DNA of 64,000 nucleotides, taken from an uncultured Sphingomonas sp. GTDB taxonomy: Bacteria > Pseudomonadota > Alphaproteobacteria > Sphingomonadales > Sphingomonadaceae. The notes beneath the pieces are model-generated. The model did not search any database and was not told where the DNA came from. It saw only the letters and a list, made by a program, of their open reading frames with translations. Position 1 is the stretch's first letter. Every line of letters starts with the position of its first letter. Shown here piece after piece: positions 52,445 to 59,925 of this stretch. A program made the position numbers and the translations under genes. Where the stretch lies: NCBI GenBank assembly GCA_946482655.1, contig CAMLSA010000003.1:1-64000 (forward strand), in the 5' to 3' direction.

Positions 52445-53671
52445 ATGGTCGAGAAGATACAAGGCGACTATGTCGTGCCCGATCACGTTCCAGCGCATCT
52501 GGTGGTCGATTTCGACTGGTACGACTTCGGTACCCGATTTGAGGATGCATCGCCGCAGTGGCTGAGCCTGCGGGAGCGGGCGCCACAGGGCATATTCTGG
52601 TCGCCGCGCAACGGCGGGCATTGGGTGCCGCTGCGCAGCGAGGATATCGCTGCGGTGATTGCCGACCACGACCGATTCTCCTCCAGCAACATCAACATTC
52701 CGCGCGACACGGCGAAGACGACCCGGCTCCTGCCCAATGAGCTCGATCCGCCAGCCCAGCTCCCCTATCGGAGCGCGATCATGCCAATGCTGACTCCGGC
52801 GAAGATGGCGCTGCTGGAAGACGAGGTGCGGGCCAAGATGGTCGGCCTGATCAATGGTCTGGTCGGACGCGGACGGTGCGAATTCGTCGCGGAGTTCGCA
52901 TCGATCCTGCCGGTCAGCGTGTTCTTCGACATCATGGCCCTGCCGGTGGCCGATCGCGAGATGCTGCTCGAGATAAGCAACCGCATCACGCGGACGCCTG
53001 ACAATGACGTGCGGGCGCAAGCCTTCGTGGAGATCGGGGATTACCTCAGGCCTTGGCTGGTCGAACGCCGTGAGCATCCGGGCGAGGACCTGCTCTCGGT
53101 GATCGCCAATGCCAGGGTCAAGGGGGAACCCATCAGCGACGGTGACGCACTCATGCTTGCGATCAACGTCCTGCTGGGCGGGCTTGATACCGTGGCCAAC
53201 ATTCTGTCCTCGATTACCTTGTTCCTGGCGCGCAACCCCGGTCACCGGCGTCAGCTCATCGAAAGACCCGAACTGATCAAGAACGCGACCGAAGAACTGA
53301 TGCGGCGCTTCGGCGTGATCAGCAACGGGCGCCTCGTCGTTCAGGACACCGAATTGTGCGACACGAAGATTCGGGCAGGGGACATGATCCTCGCCTCGAC
53401 AATTCTCTATGGCGTGGATGACGCGCATACACAGGATCCGCTGACGGTCGATTTCGAACGCGAGCGTCCCGAACATATCGTCTTCGGCAAGGGTGCGCAT
53501 GTCTGCCCCGGGCAGCATCTGGCCCGCCGCGAAGTGCGGATCTTCCTTGATGAGTGGCTGAGGGCGATCCCTGACTTCGAGGTCGAACCCGGGAGCGACC
53601 CTTATATCATCTCCAGCAATGTCAGCGGATTGACGAGCCTCCACCTGCGCTGGCCCTCCCGGCCCGTCTGA
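52445..53671 (+). CDS. cytochrome P450, CYP101 (P450cam)-like
   Basis: 408 residues from ATG 52445; a frame start at 52430 is possible. Strongly like P450cam: DHVPAHLVVDFDWYDF at the start, NGGHWVPLR, LDPP, LLGGLDTVANILSS in the I helix, EELMRRFG for ExxR and FGKGAHVCPGQHLARRE around axial C354. CYP101 enzymes hydroxylate terpenoids such as camphor, ionones and bornane-type ketones. The tyrosine that hydrogen-bonds camphor is not conserved in the equivalent stretch (AKTTRLLPNELDPP), so the substrate differs. The dedicated ferredoxin and reductase that CYP101 needs are not in this window. Cytoplasmic. Confidence 0.93.
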   Translation: MVEKIQGDYVVPDHVPAHLVVDFDWYDFGTRFEDASPQWLSLRERAPQGIFWSPRNGGHWVPLRSEDIAAVIADHDRFSSSNINIPRDTAKTTRLLPNELDPPAQLPYRSAIMPMLTPAKMALLEDEVRAKMVGLINGLVGRGRCEFVAEFASILPVSVFFDIMALPVADREMLLEISNRITRTPDNDVRAQAFVEIGDYLRPWLVERREHPGEDLLSVIANARVKGEPISDGDALMLAINVLLGGLDTVANILSSITLFLARNPGHRRQLIERPELIKNATEELMRRFGVISNGRLVVQDTELCDTKIRAGDMILASTILYGVDDAHTQDPLTVDFERERPEHIVFGKGAHVCPGQHLARREVRIFLDEWLRAIPDFEVEPGSDPYIISSNVSGLTSLHLRWPSRPV

Positions 53672-53720
53672 CCCGACGGTCAGCACGGGGGTCGTCATGT
53701 GCTGGAAGGCGCGCCCTGGG

Positions 53721-53745
53721 GGAAAGCGGCCAGATGCCGCCTTCC
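53721..53745. terminator. hairpin between convergent genes
   Basis: GGAAAGCGGC, loop CAGAT, GCCGCCTTCC with one mismatch in ten, 50 bases after the CYP101 stop. A smaller dyad CCCGAT-AA-ATCGGG lies at 53795-53808, next to the minus-strand stop at 53821. Together these look like a terminator pair for the convergent genes. Confidence 0.5.
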
Positions 53746-53820
53746 GTCAGGATAGCGATCGCGCCGAACCGCTTGCGCAAACAATCGCAGCGCTCCCGAT
53801 AAATCGGGGCGGAAGCTGCG

Positions 53821-55368
53821 TCACACAACGAGGTCTGCAACCTTGCTGCCGCCCGTAAGCAGGCCGGTCGTTCCCACCATCTCGTCCCTCTCTGCCTGCG
53901 CAATCCAATCGGCGTCCTGAATGCGCGCATAGGCGCGATCGCCGGATCCGAGATCACAGATCGCAGCGGCATGGCTGGCGCCGCCCTCACGATCATAAAC
54001 GATCGTGTACGCGGCAACGGTGGCCGGGCCGCGATAGTCGGTGTCGATGCGCAATGGCGCGATCGCATCGGCCTCGGCCTGTGGGTCGTCACCGTCCTGG
54101 TCGCCCGGGAAGGGCGGCGGCGGCTCCGAGGAATAGAGGCCGTAGGCGTGCTTCTGCATCATCATGCCGACGCCGCTGGCGATGCCGAACGAGCCCGGAT
54201 CCGATCGTAGCCGCTGCGTCAACTTACCGATCGATGTAATCATGTAGCTGCTGCCGGGACCACCCGAATAGGGCAAGCCGCCCGTCACGGTCAGGCCCTC
54301 TCCCCCGCGATCGGCGAAGCCTAGCGCATCGCTGCTGAAGTTCAGCGCCGAAGGAAAGCAACTGTAGAGATCGGCATGCGCGATCTGAGCCGCGCTGAGG
54401 CCGCTTCTGCGGTAGAGCGCGCCCGCTGCAGCCTCCATCGCGTGCGATTTCCAGAGGTCGCGCCGGGATGCGGTATAGGTGGCATCCTCCGCATAGGTTG
54501 CGAGCCAAGGGTAGATTCGCTTGGAACGGGCAATGCCGAGACGATCCGCCTCCTCCTCGCTGCACATGATGATCGCGCCGCTGATGTCGACGTTCCACAT
54601 CGCGACAAGATGCTTTGTATAAGGATGGGCCACCTTCCGGTTGTCCGGACGCGGCTCGGCAAGGAAGGAGGGCGTTCGCTCGGTCCGGAACCAGGCATCG
54701 GGATTCCGCGCGGCGACCCGCGTCAGGCCGGCCATCATCTCGCCGATCTGCTGGCGGTACTCATCCGGCGCAATGCCGAGATGGGCGCGCCGCGCGACAT
54801 CGCGCATGGCAAAGAGGTAGATCGCGCCAACCCCTTCGTAGAGGCCGAGCGCCACTTCGCTCGGGTGCTGAAACGATCCATAGTCGATCGATGAGACACC
54901 GGGCGGGGCAGGGTGGCTCCATGCCGGCGATACTCCTTGCTGGGCGAGCAGGTGGCGCGTCGCCAGACTCTCGCCGCCAGCCAGCACCGCCAGCTTGCAG
55001 TCGCCACGGCGGATCGCATCCGCCGCATCGAAAACGAGCGTATGGCCGGACGTGCCGCTGGGCTTGGAGGAAATCGTCCGCCCCGGATGCGCGCCGATCT
55101 GCTCGGCAAGCCGGCCCGGTGCATCGTCATAGGTCCAGCTGATAAGGTCGACGACCGACACCAGGTCGGCCGCAGCCAGATCTCTGGCAGACAATCCCGC
55201 GTCGTCCGCGGCGAGCCTGACCGCCTCCGCCCATCCGATGAGCGGCTCGGGGCCTGGCAATTCCTCGCGCCGTCGTGTCTTTTGGGCGACGCCTATGATC
55301 ACCGGCGTGCAAGATCGATGCGCCTCGCCCGATCCTGATCGAGCCTTATGGTCGCGCCCCGCGTTCAT
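53821..55368 (-). CDS. thiolase-like protein fused to a C-terminal OB-type domain
   Basis: 515 residues from ATG 55368 (a GTG at 55392 is possible). The core is an acetyl-CoA acetyltransferase-like fold: GRTISSKPSGTSGHTLVFDAADAI in the nucleophile region has Ser/Gly and no cysteine, and TVTGGLPYSGGPGSSY is a family-typical late segment. After about residue 430 a strand-rich stretch (AAYTIVYDREGG, AICDLGSGDRAYARI) resembles the DUF35 OB-fold. So this gene appears to fuse what 45578/46750 keep as two genes. A CoA-ester cleaving or synthetic role is likely, but the lost cysteine means not a normal thiolase. Substrate unknown. Confidence 0.88.
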   Translation of the reverse strand: MNAGRDHKARSGSGEAHRSCTPVIIGVAQKTRRREELPGPEPLIGWAEAVRLAADDAGLSARDLAAADLVSVVDLISWTYDDAPGRLAEQIGAHPGRTISSKPSGTSGHTLVFDAADAIRRGDCKLAVLAGGESLATRHLLAQQGVSPAWSHPAPPGVSSIDYGSFQHPSEVALGLYEGVGAIYLFAMRDVARRAHLGIAPDEYRQQIGEMMAGLTRVAARNPDAWFRTERTPSFLAEPRPDNRKVAHPYTKHLVAMWNVDISGAIIMCSEEEADRLGIARSKRIYPWLATYAEDATYTASRRDLWKSHAMEAAAGALYRRSGLSAAQIAHADLYSCFPSALNFSSDALGFADRGGEGLTVTGGLPYSGGPGSSYMITSIGKLTQRLRSDPGSFGIASGVGMMMQKHAYGLYSSEPPPPFPGDQDGDDPQAEADAIAPLRIDTDYRGPATVAAYTIVYDREGGASHAAAICDLGSGDRAYARIQDADWIAQAERDEMVGTTGLLTGGSKVADLVV

Positions 55369-55619
55369 GCGTTGACCGTGAGCCCGGCCCACTTACGAAG
55401 TAGCATCTGAGCCACCTGCATTCCCTCCAGCGATTTCGTTTTTTTTGAGCTCTGCGGACTTCAAGGCCGCAGCGTCGGTTGCAGTCTAGCGAAGTGTGGC
55501 CTCGAGTAGCAATAGCCTTCGCCCCGCCAAGCCTCGCAGAGGCTGGCGCCCTGTGTTTGATGCCATCTTTGTCCCTCGTTCCCACGCGCCAGAGCTTGGC
55601 ATTTCGTTCCAGTCGGCCG
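55369..55619. other. part of a 426-bp gap, non-coding as far as seen
   Basis: The stretch from the thiolase start to the decayed reading frame at 55620-55764 has lower GC in third positions and runs such as TTTTTTTGAGC. I see no gene. It may contain the promoter of the minus-strand thiolase-OB gene. Confidence 0.35.
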
Positions 55620-55764
55620 ACACAGCCACGACCTTGAGGTCGCCGCGCGTGATCTCGAAATGGAAGTCATCGATGGGCTCTCCGAGGAAATGGCCCATCA
55701 TCTCGCGCAGATCGGCGTCGTTGAGCGGCCGCGTATCGCCGACCGACCCCGCGATGGCCGCCAA
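55620..55764 (-). pseudogene. gene fragment in frame after the Baeyer-Villiger stop
   Basis: The codons directly after the monooxygenase stop (TGA at 55795-55797) continue in the same frame through a TTG at 55764 into about 45 codons with strong coding bias (LNDADLREMMGHFLGEP, IDDFHFEITRGD), then lose it near 55620. The remnant is not attached to a start codon with a ribosome site. It looks like the start of a lost gene or a truncated extra domain. Family unknown. Confidence 0.45.
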
Positions 55765-55794
55765 GCGCCTGGAAAAGCCCGACCGCGACCCGCT

Positions 55795-57405
55795 TCAGCG
55801 CGACATCTTGAAGCCGGCATAGCCCGCTTCCGCGATCTCGGCGCACTTGGTGCGATAAGTACCGAGCCCTCCCACATAGGGCATGAATATCCTCGGCTTG
55901 CCGGGGATATTTGCGCCCATGTACCAGCTGTTCGCCAGAGGCATCAGCGTCTGGAAAGCGACATCGTTGACATGCTGCACCCAGGCATTTTCCGCCTCCA
56001 GCTCAGGCTCGATCGTTTCCACGTCCGAAGCGCGCATATGGTCGATACATGCGGCGATCCATTCTACATGCTGCTCGATCGCCAAGATGACGGCTGTGAG
56101 AACGGAAGGGCTGCCGGGGCCGGTGATCAGGAACAGGTTGGGGAAACCTGCGGTTGCTATGCCAAGATAATTACGCGGGCCTGCTTCCCATTTGTCCCTG
56201 AGATTCATGCCCTGTCGCCCGCGTATGTCGATCCGGGACAAGGCCCCCGTCATCGCGTCGAATCCCGTCGCAAAGACGATCACATCGAGCTCGTAGGTCT
56301 TGTCGCCGGCTACTATCCCGTCCGTGGTAATCCGTTCGATCGGACTTTTGCGGACGTCGACGAGGCGAACATGCGGCAGATTGTATGTCTCGAAATAGTT
56401 GGTGTCGATGCAGAGACGCTTCGTTCCCAGCGGGTGATCCGTGGGAGTCAGCAGGTCTGCGACCTCGGGGTCCTTCACCACCTCACGGATTTTCCTGCGC
56501 ACGAACTCGGCTGTCACCTCATTGGACTCGATGTCGGTGAGCATGTCCTGGAATGCCGAAAGGAAGGCGAAACCTCCCATCTGCCATCTGGCCTCAAGCT
56601 CGCGGTTCACCTCCTCGAGAGGCAGCTCCTTCACCATGTGCTTGCCCGGCGGATGAAGCGTGCCGGCGGGCATATATTCGGCGATCCGGCGATTGGCCAT
56701 GAAGTCGCGCTTGCCCGTCTCGATCTCGGCACGGGTGAGAGCGCGGTTGAATGCGGGAAGGCTGAAATTCGCCGTGCGCTGGAAGACGGTCAGCGATGCG
56801 GCCTGCTCCGCAATGACGGGTATCACCTGTATGCCGGAGGATCCCGTGCCGATCACGCCGACGCGCTTGCCCGCCAGCTCGACGCCTTCGTGCGGCCAAT
56901 TGCCGGTATGGTGCCATTCCCCGGAGAACTGCTCCAGCCCGGGAATGGAAGGGATGCTCGCCGTGGACAGGCAACCCGTCGCCATGATGCAATATTTTGC
57001 GGTGATCTGATCACCCCGGTCGGCGGTGATCGTCCAGCGTCGATCGGTCTCGTCGAATATTGCCGAAACCACTCGGGTGTTGAACTGGATATCGCGGCGC
57101 AGATCGAGGCTATCCGCTACATAGTTCATGTAGCGCATCACCTCAGGCTGGGTGGGATAGCGCTCGCTCCAGGTCCAGCCACGCTGCAATTCGTCGGAAA
57201 AGCCGAACTGATACTCCATGCTTTCCACGTCGCAGCGTGCTCCGGGATACCGGTTCCAGTACCATGTGCCGCCCACGCCGTCGCCCGCTTCGAAAACTTG
57301 GGTCGACATGCCGCGCTCGCGCAGCCGGTACAGCATGTACATCCCCGCGAAGCCGGCACCCACCACCACCGCGTCGATTGTCTTCACCGCTGAACCAACA
57401 GCCAT
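55795..57405 (-). CDS. Baeyer-Villiger-type flavin monooxygenase
   Basis: 536 residues from ATG 57405 (GGGAGCGGAG upstream); longer frames to 57546 do not add family sequence. First FAD loop GAGFAG (16-21), Baeyer-Villiger fingerprint FSGEWHHTGNWP (160-171), and NADPH loop GTGSSG (186-191). The enzyme inserts an oxygen next to a carbonyl, making an ester or lactone, using NADPH and FAD in the cytoplasm. It could turn a ring ketone made by P450 or PQQ-dehydrogenase oxidation into a lactone for one of the cluster's alpha/beta hydrolases. Divergent from the ABM gene at 57697. Confidence 0.95.
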   Translation of the reverse strand: MAVGSAVKTIDAVVVGAGFAGMYMLYRLRERGMSTQVFEAGDGVGGTWYWNRYPGARCDVESMEYQFGFSDELQRGWTWSERYPTQPEVMRYMNYVADSLDLRRDIQFNTRVVSAIFDETDRRWTITADRGDQITAKYCIMATGCLSTASIPSIPGLEQFSGEWHHTGNWPHEGVELAGKRVGVIGTGSSGIQVIPVIAEQAASLTVFQRTANFSLPAFNRALTRAEIETGKRDFMANRRIAEYMPAGTLHPPGKHMVKELPLEEVNRELEARWQMGGFAFLSAFQDMLTDIESNEVTAEFVRRKIREVVKDPEVADLLTPTDHPLGTKRLCIDTNYFETYNLPHVRLVDVRKSPIERITTDGIVAGDKTYELDVIVFATGFDAMTGALSRIDIRGRQGMNLRDKWEAGPRNYLGIATAGFPNLFLITGPGSPSVLTAVILAIEQHVEWIAACIDHMRASDVETIEPELEAENAWVQHVNDVAFQTLMPLANSWYMGANIPGKPRIFMPYVGGLGTYRTKCAEIAEAGYAGFKMSR

Positions 57406-57636
57406 AGCACTCCGCTCCCGCCGCATATCTTTGTCGGCCGGTATCATCCACGCCGAACCGATGCAAATCTGTTCAACGGCACCGATGACCGAGCCGGCTG
57501 GGAGCGGGGCCGGCAAGCGAGTCGGCCGGATTGACCGAAACCGCACCCGACATCTTGCAACGCGATCCTTGATCGTTCAAAGCCGCATCCGGCGGCTGAG
57601 ACAGGCAGCGAAGAGGAGGCCGGCCGGCGTCGAGAC

Positions 57637-57655
57637 GAACCTTGGCTACAGGTTC
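57637..57655. promoter_or_regulatory. GAACCT...AGGTTC dyad upstream of the ABM gene
   Basis: Six-base arms, 7-base centre, 41-60 bases before the ATG at 57697 in the divergent gap shared with the Baeyer-Villiger gene. Candidate operator. Confidence 0.35.
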
Positions 57656-57696
57656 ATCATTTGCCGATCAGGGCAAGTTCAAGGGAGATTAACAGG

Positions 57697-57999
57697 ATGG
57701 CTGATCTGACGTTCACACTCGAAGTTAAGATGAAACCGGAAGCGGTCGAGGGCTTTTGCGCCGGTCTCACGGCCATGCTGTACGACACGAAGAGACGGCC
57801 GGGGTGTCTTGCGGTCCGCGTGGTCAGGGATCCCGCGGAGCCGACGACTCTTCTCTTCGTCGAACGCTGGGAAAGCCGCGAAGCGTATGACAACTACATC
57901 GCCTGGCGGGCGGAGCGTGGCGAGATGGACAGTTTCGGAGCCATGCTGGCCGGCGAGCCGGTCATGCGCTGGTGGCCGGAACTCGTTGCGGAAGGATGA
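57697..57999 (+). CDS. antibiotic biosynthesis monooxygenase (ABM) domain protein
   Basis: 100 residues from ATG 57697 (AAGGGAG upstream; a frame start at 57661 is not supported). Single ABM domain, a dimeric ferredoxin-like fold: ADLTFTLEVKMKPEAVEGF, RRPGCLAVRVVRDPAEP and LLFVERWESREAYDNYIAWR are typical. Small ABM proteins act as cofactor-free monooxygenases or quinone/heme-related enzymes, or as domain partners. Divergent from the Baeyer-Villiger gene, followed at about 100 bases by the MaoC gene with a strong hairpin between. Role unknown, possibly a partner for a cluster oxygenase. Confidence 0.85.
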   Translation: MADLTFTLEVKMKPEAVEGFCAGLTAMLYDTKRRPGCLAVRVVRDPAEPTTLLFVERWESREAYDNYIAWRAERGEMDSFGAMLAGEPVMRWWPELVAEG

Positions 58000-58052
58000 T
58001 GCTCGGTTCGGGGCGGCGGCCCTGATCTCAATCGCCGGTTTGTAATTTGACG

Positions 58053-58074
58053 GCCGACGCAGCTATGCGTCGGC
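58053..58074 (+). terminator. strong hairpin between the ABM and MaoC genes
   Basis: GCCGACGCA, loop GCTA, TGCGTCGGC, perfect nine-base stem, then ACCCCCTTT, 53 bases after the ABM stop and 26 bases before the MaoC start. Can act as an intrinsic terminator or as a leader structure that tunes MaoC expression. Confidence 0.55.
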
Positions 58075-58099
58075 ACCCCCTTTAAGGAGCGAAACGCGA

Positions 58100-58591
58100 A
58101 TGGCTCGGGAATTTGTTGCGGCTGGATCTCAGGAACGTCGGTTCGAGGATTTCGAGATCGGCGATGTCATCGTCACCGGTGGCCGGACCGTGGATATCGC
58201 CGACATCCATGCGTTCGCCGGCCTCACTGGTGACTATTATCCTCTCCATGTGAATGAGGATTGGGCGAAGGACACGGCGTTCGGAACACGCATCGCCCAT
58301 GGCCCTCTGACGTTCAGTATCGCTTCGGGCTTGATCTATCTCTCCGGCTATCTCGGCACCGCGATCTACGCGATGCTCGCTTGCCGCGAGATGCGTGCGC
58401 TGAAACCCGTCTTCCCTGGCGACACGATCCATGTGCGCGGCACCGTTGTCGGCCTCGACGAGTGGAAGAAGCCTCACTTGGGAGTGATCAGCATAGAATA
58501 TAGCGTCCGCAATCAAAAGGACGAGGAGGTGATGAACTACACGATGGTCATGCTGTCAAAAAAGCGCGAGAGCGTTTCGGGCGACGCCTGA
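58100..58591 (+). CDS. MaoC-like (R)-specific enoyl-CoA hydratase
   Basis: 163 residues, one hot-dog domain. Catalytic D45 and H50 (GDYYPLHVN) sit in the D-x4-H spacing of (R)-hydratases of the MaoC/PhaJ type, and RIAHGPL closes the site. It should add water to a trans-2-enoyl-CoA in the cytoplasm giving an (R)-3-hydroxyacyl-CoA, and it is followed by a PECR-like SDR that may act on related esters. Start ATG 58100 with AAGGAGCGA upstream. The window lacks crotonase-type hydratases and acyl-CoA dehydrogenases, so this may be the main hydratase of the pathway. Confidence 0.92.
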   Translation: MAREFVAAGSQERRFEDFEIGDVIVTGGRTVDIADIHAFAGLTGDYYPLHVNEDWAKDTAFGTRIAHGPLTFSIASGLIYLSGYLGTAIYAMLACREMRALKPVFPGDTIHVRGTVVGLDEWKKPHLGVISIEYSVRNQKDEEVMNYTMVMLSKKRESVSGDA

Positions 58592-58774
58592 AGGGTCGCC
58601 GTCGGCTACCGATGGGGCCCGTTGCGAACGGCCGGCTAGGCACCCATAACTCCCCGCATGCACTTCCTAATTGCTGCGGGAACACCATGGATCCTGCGCG
58701 CGATGTTCCGCATTGTCTGCAGTAAGCGAGTAAGCCGAAGTTTCGAGCAATAACGATCCAGAGAGGGAATGTGA

Positions 58775-59674
58775 ATGACTGAGACCAGGCTTGCTTCCCG
58801 CTCGCATGCCAAATCCGGACGGGAATTCGCCATGGAGGACGAGGAACTGGCCACTCGTCAGTCCATCTATCGTCCCGACATGATGGCGGGCAAGCGGGTG
58901 CTGGTTTCGGGTGCTGGCACTGGAATCGGAAAAGCCACGGCGCTGTTGTTCGCACGGCTGGGGGGCGAGGTCGCAATCTGCGGCCGCCGACAGGAGAATC
59001 TTGATGCCTCCGCCGGGTTCATCCAGCAAGCGAGCGGCAGAAGGGTGATCACTCGTGCAATGGACATACGCGATCCGGATGAAGTGGAGAAGCTGATCGC
59101 CGATATTCACGATGAGCTGGGTGGACTTGACATCCTCATCAACAATGCCGGCGGCCAATATGTAAGCAATGCGCAGGACCTCTCCCGCAAGGGATGGCGC
59201 GCGGTAATCGACACCAATCTCAACGGAACCTGGTGGATGATGCAGGAAGCCGCGAAGCAATGGATCGCCCGCGGTCAGCCCGGCAGCATCGCCAATGTCG
59301 TCATCCCGATAGAACGGGGGTGCCCGCAAGTGGCGCATAGCTGCGCCGCGCGCGCAGGCGTTATATATGCATCCAAGACGGTGGCGGTCGAATGGGCGCC
59401 CCATGACGTTCGCGTCAACTGCCTGGCGGTCGGCATCACGAAAACGGAGGGCTTCCGCCAATATCCGGAAGAGTATCTGGATAACTTCAAGAAGTGCAAC
59501 CCGATGATGCGGATGTCCGATCCGTTCGAAATGGCGGAGGCCCTGGTATACATGTCATCGCCCGCCGCCGCTTTCATGACAGGCGAGTTGCTGCACCTGG
59601 ACGGCGGGCAGTCCATGTGGGGTACCGGCTGGCTTGCCGGCCGTCCCGAATGGTTCGGTCCCGGTCCCGGCTGA
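58775..59674 (+). CDS. SDR of the peroxisomal enoyl-CoA reductase (PECR/DECR)-like group
   Basis: 299 residues. Cofactor loop GAGTGIGKA (46-54), NNAGGQ (123-128). The region AHSCAARAGV-IYASK-TVAVEWA matches the conserved PECR stretch closely. Within it the usual Y-x3-K of SDRs is shifted: Ile197 sits at the tyrosine place and Tyr198 lies three residues before Lys201 (Y-A-S-K). DECR-type relatives also lack the standard Tyr, so activity is plausible with a non-standard site. Expected role: reduction of enoyl or dienoyl CoA esters with NADPH. Follows the MaoC gene at 183 bases. Confidence 0.9.
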   Translation: MTETRLASRSHAKSGREFAMEDEELATRQSIYRPDMMAGKRVLVSGAGTGIGKATALLFARLGGEVAICGRRQENLDASAGFIQQASGRRVITRAMDIRDPDEVEKLIADIHDELGGLDILINNAGGQYVSNAQDLSRKGWRAVIDTNLNGTWWMMQEAAKQWIARGQPGSIANVVIPIERGCPQVAHSCAARAGVIYASKTVAVEWAPHDVRVNCLAVGITKTEGFRQYPEEYLDNFKKCNPMMRMSDPFEMAEALVYMSSPAAAFMTGELLHLDGGQSMWGTGWLAGRPEWFGPGPG

Positions 59675-59925
59675 TAGTCGAAGCTCTGCCTCGGCGCAGG
59701 TCCGTGTGGCGGCCGGTGACGGGAGCGCCGCCGCAATCCCCGCGTCGATCCGGTGGATCAGTAGCCGGCCGCATGGCTGCATCGGCCGATGCCAAAGGAC
59801 CACCCGCGAGCTCGAGGCCGGCCGGACCCCGATCTCACCGGTGGCGAAGCGAGAAAGCTCACGGCCGGCTTGACGATCTCCGTGGAACCCGGCCCATCTA
59901 AAATCCGGACATTGAGGACCAGACC

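Noticed and set aside
50999..53698. 899-residue open frame on the minus strand
   Set aside because: It is antisense to the epoxide hydrolase and CYP101 genes, which carry intact family motifs. High third-position GC makes long mirror frames common here.
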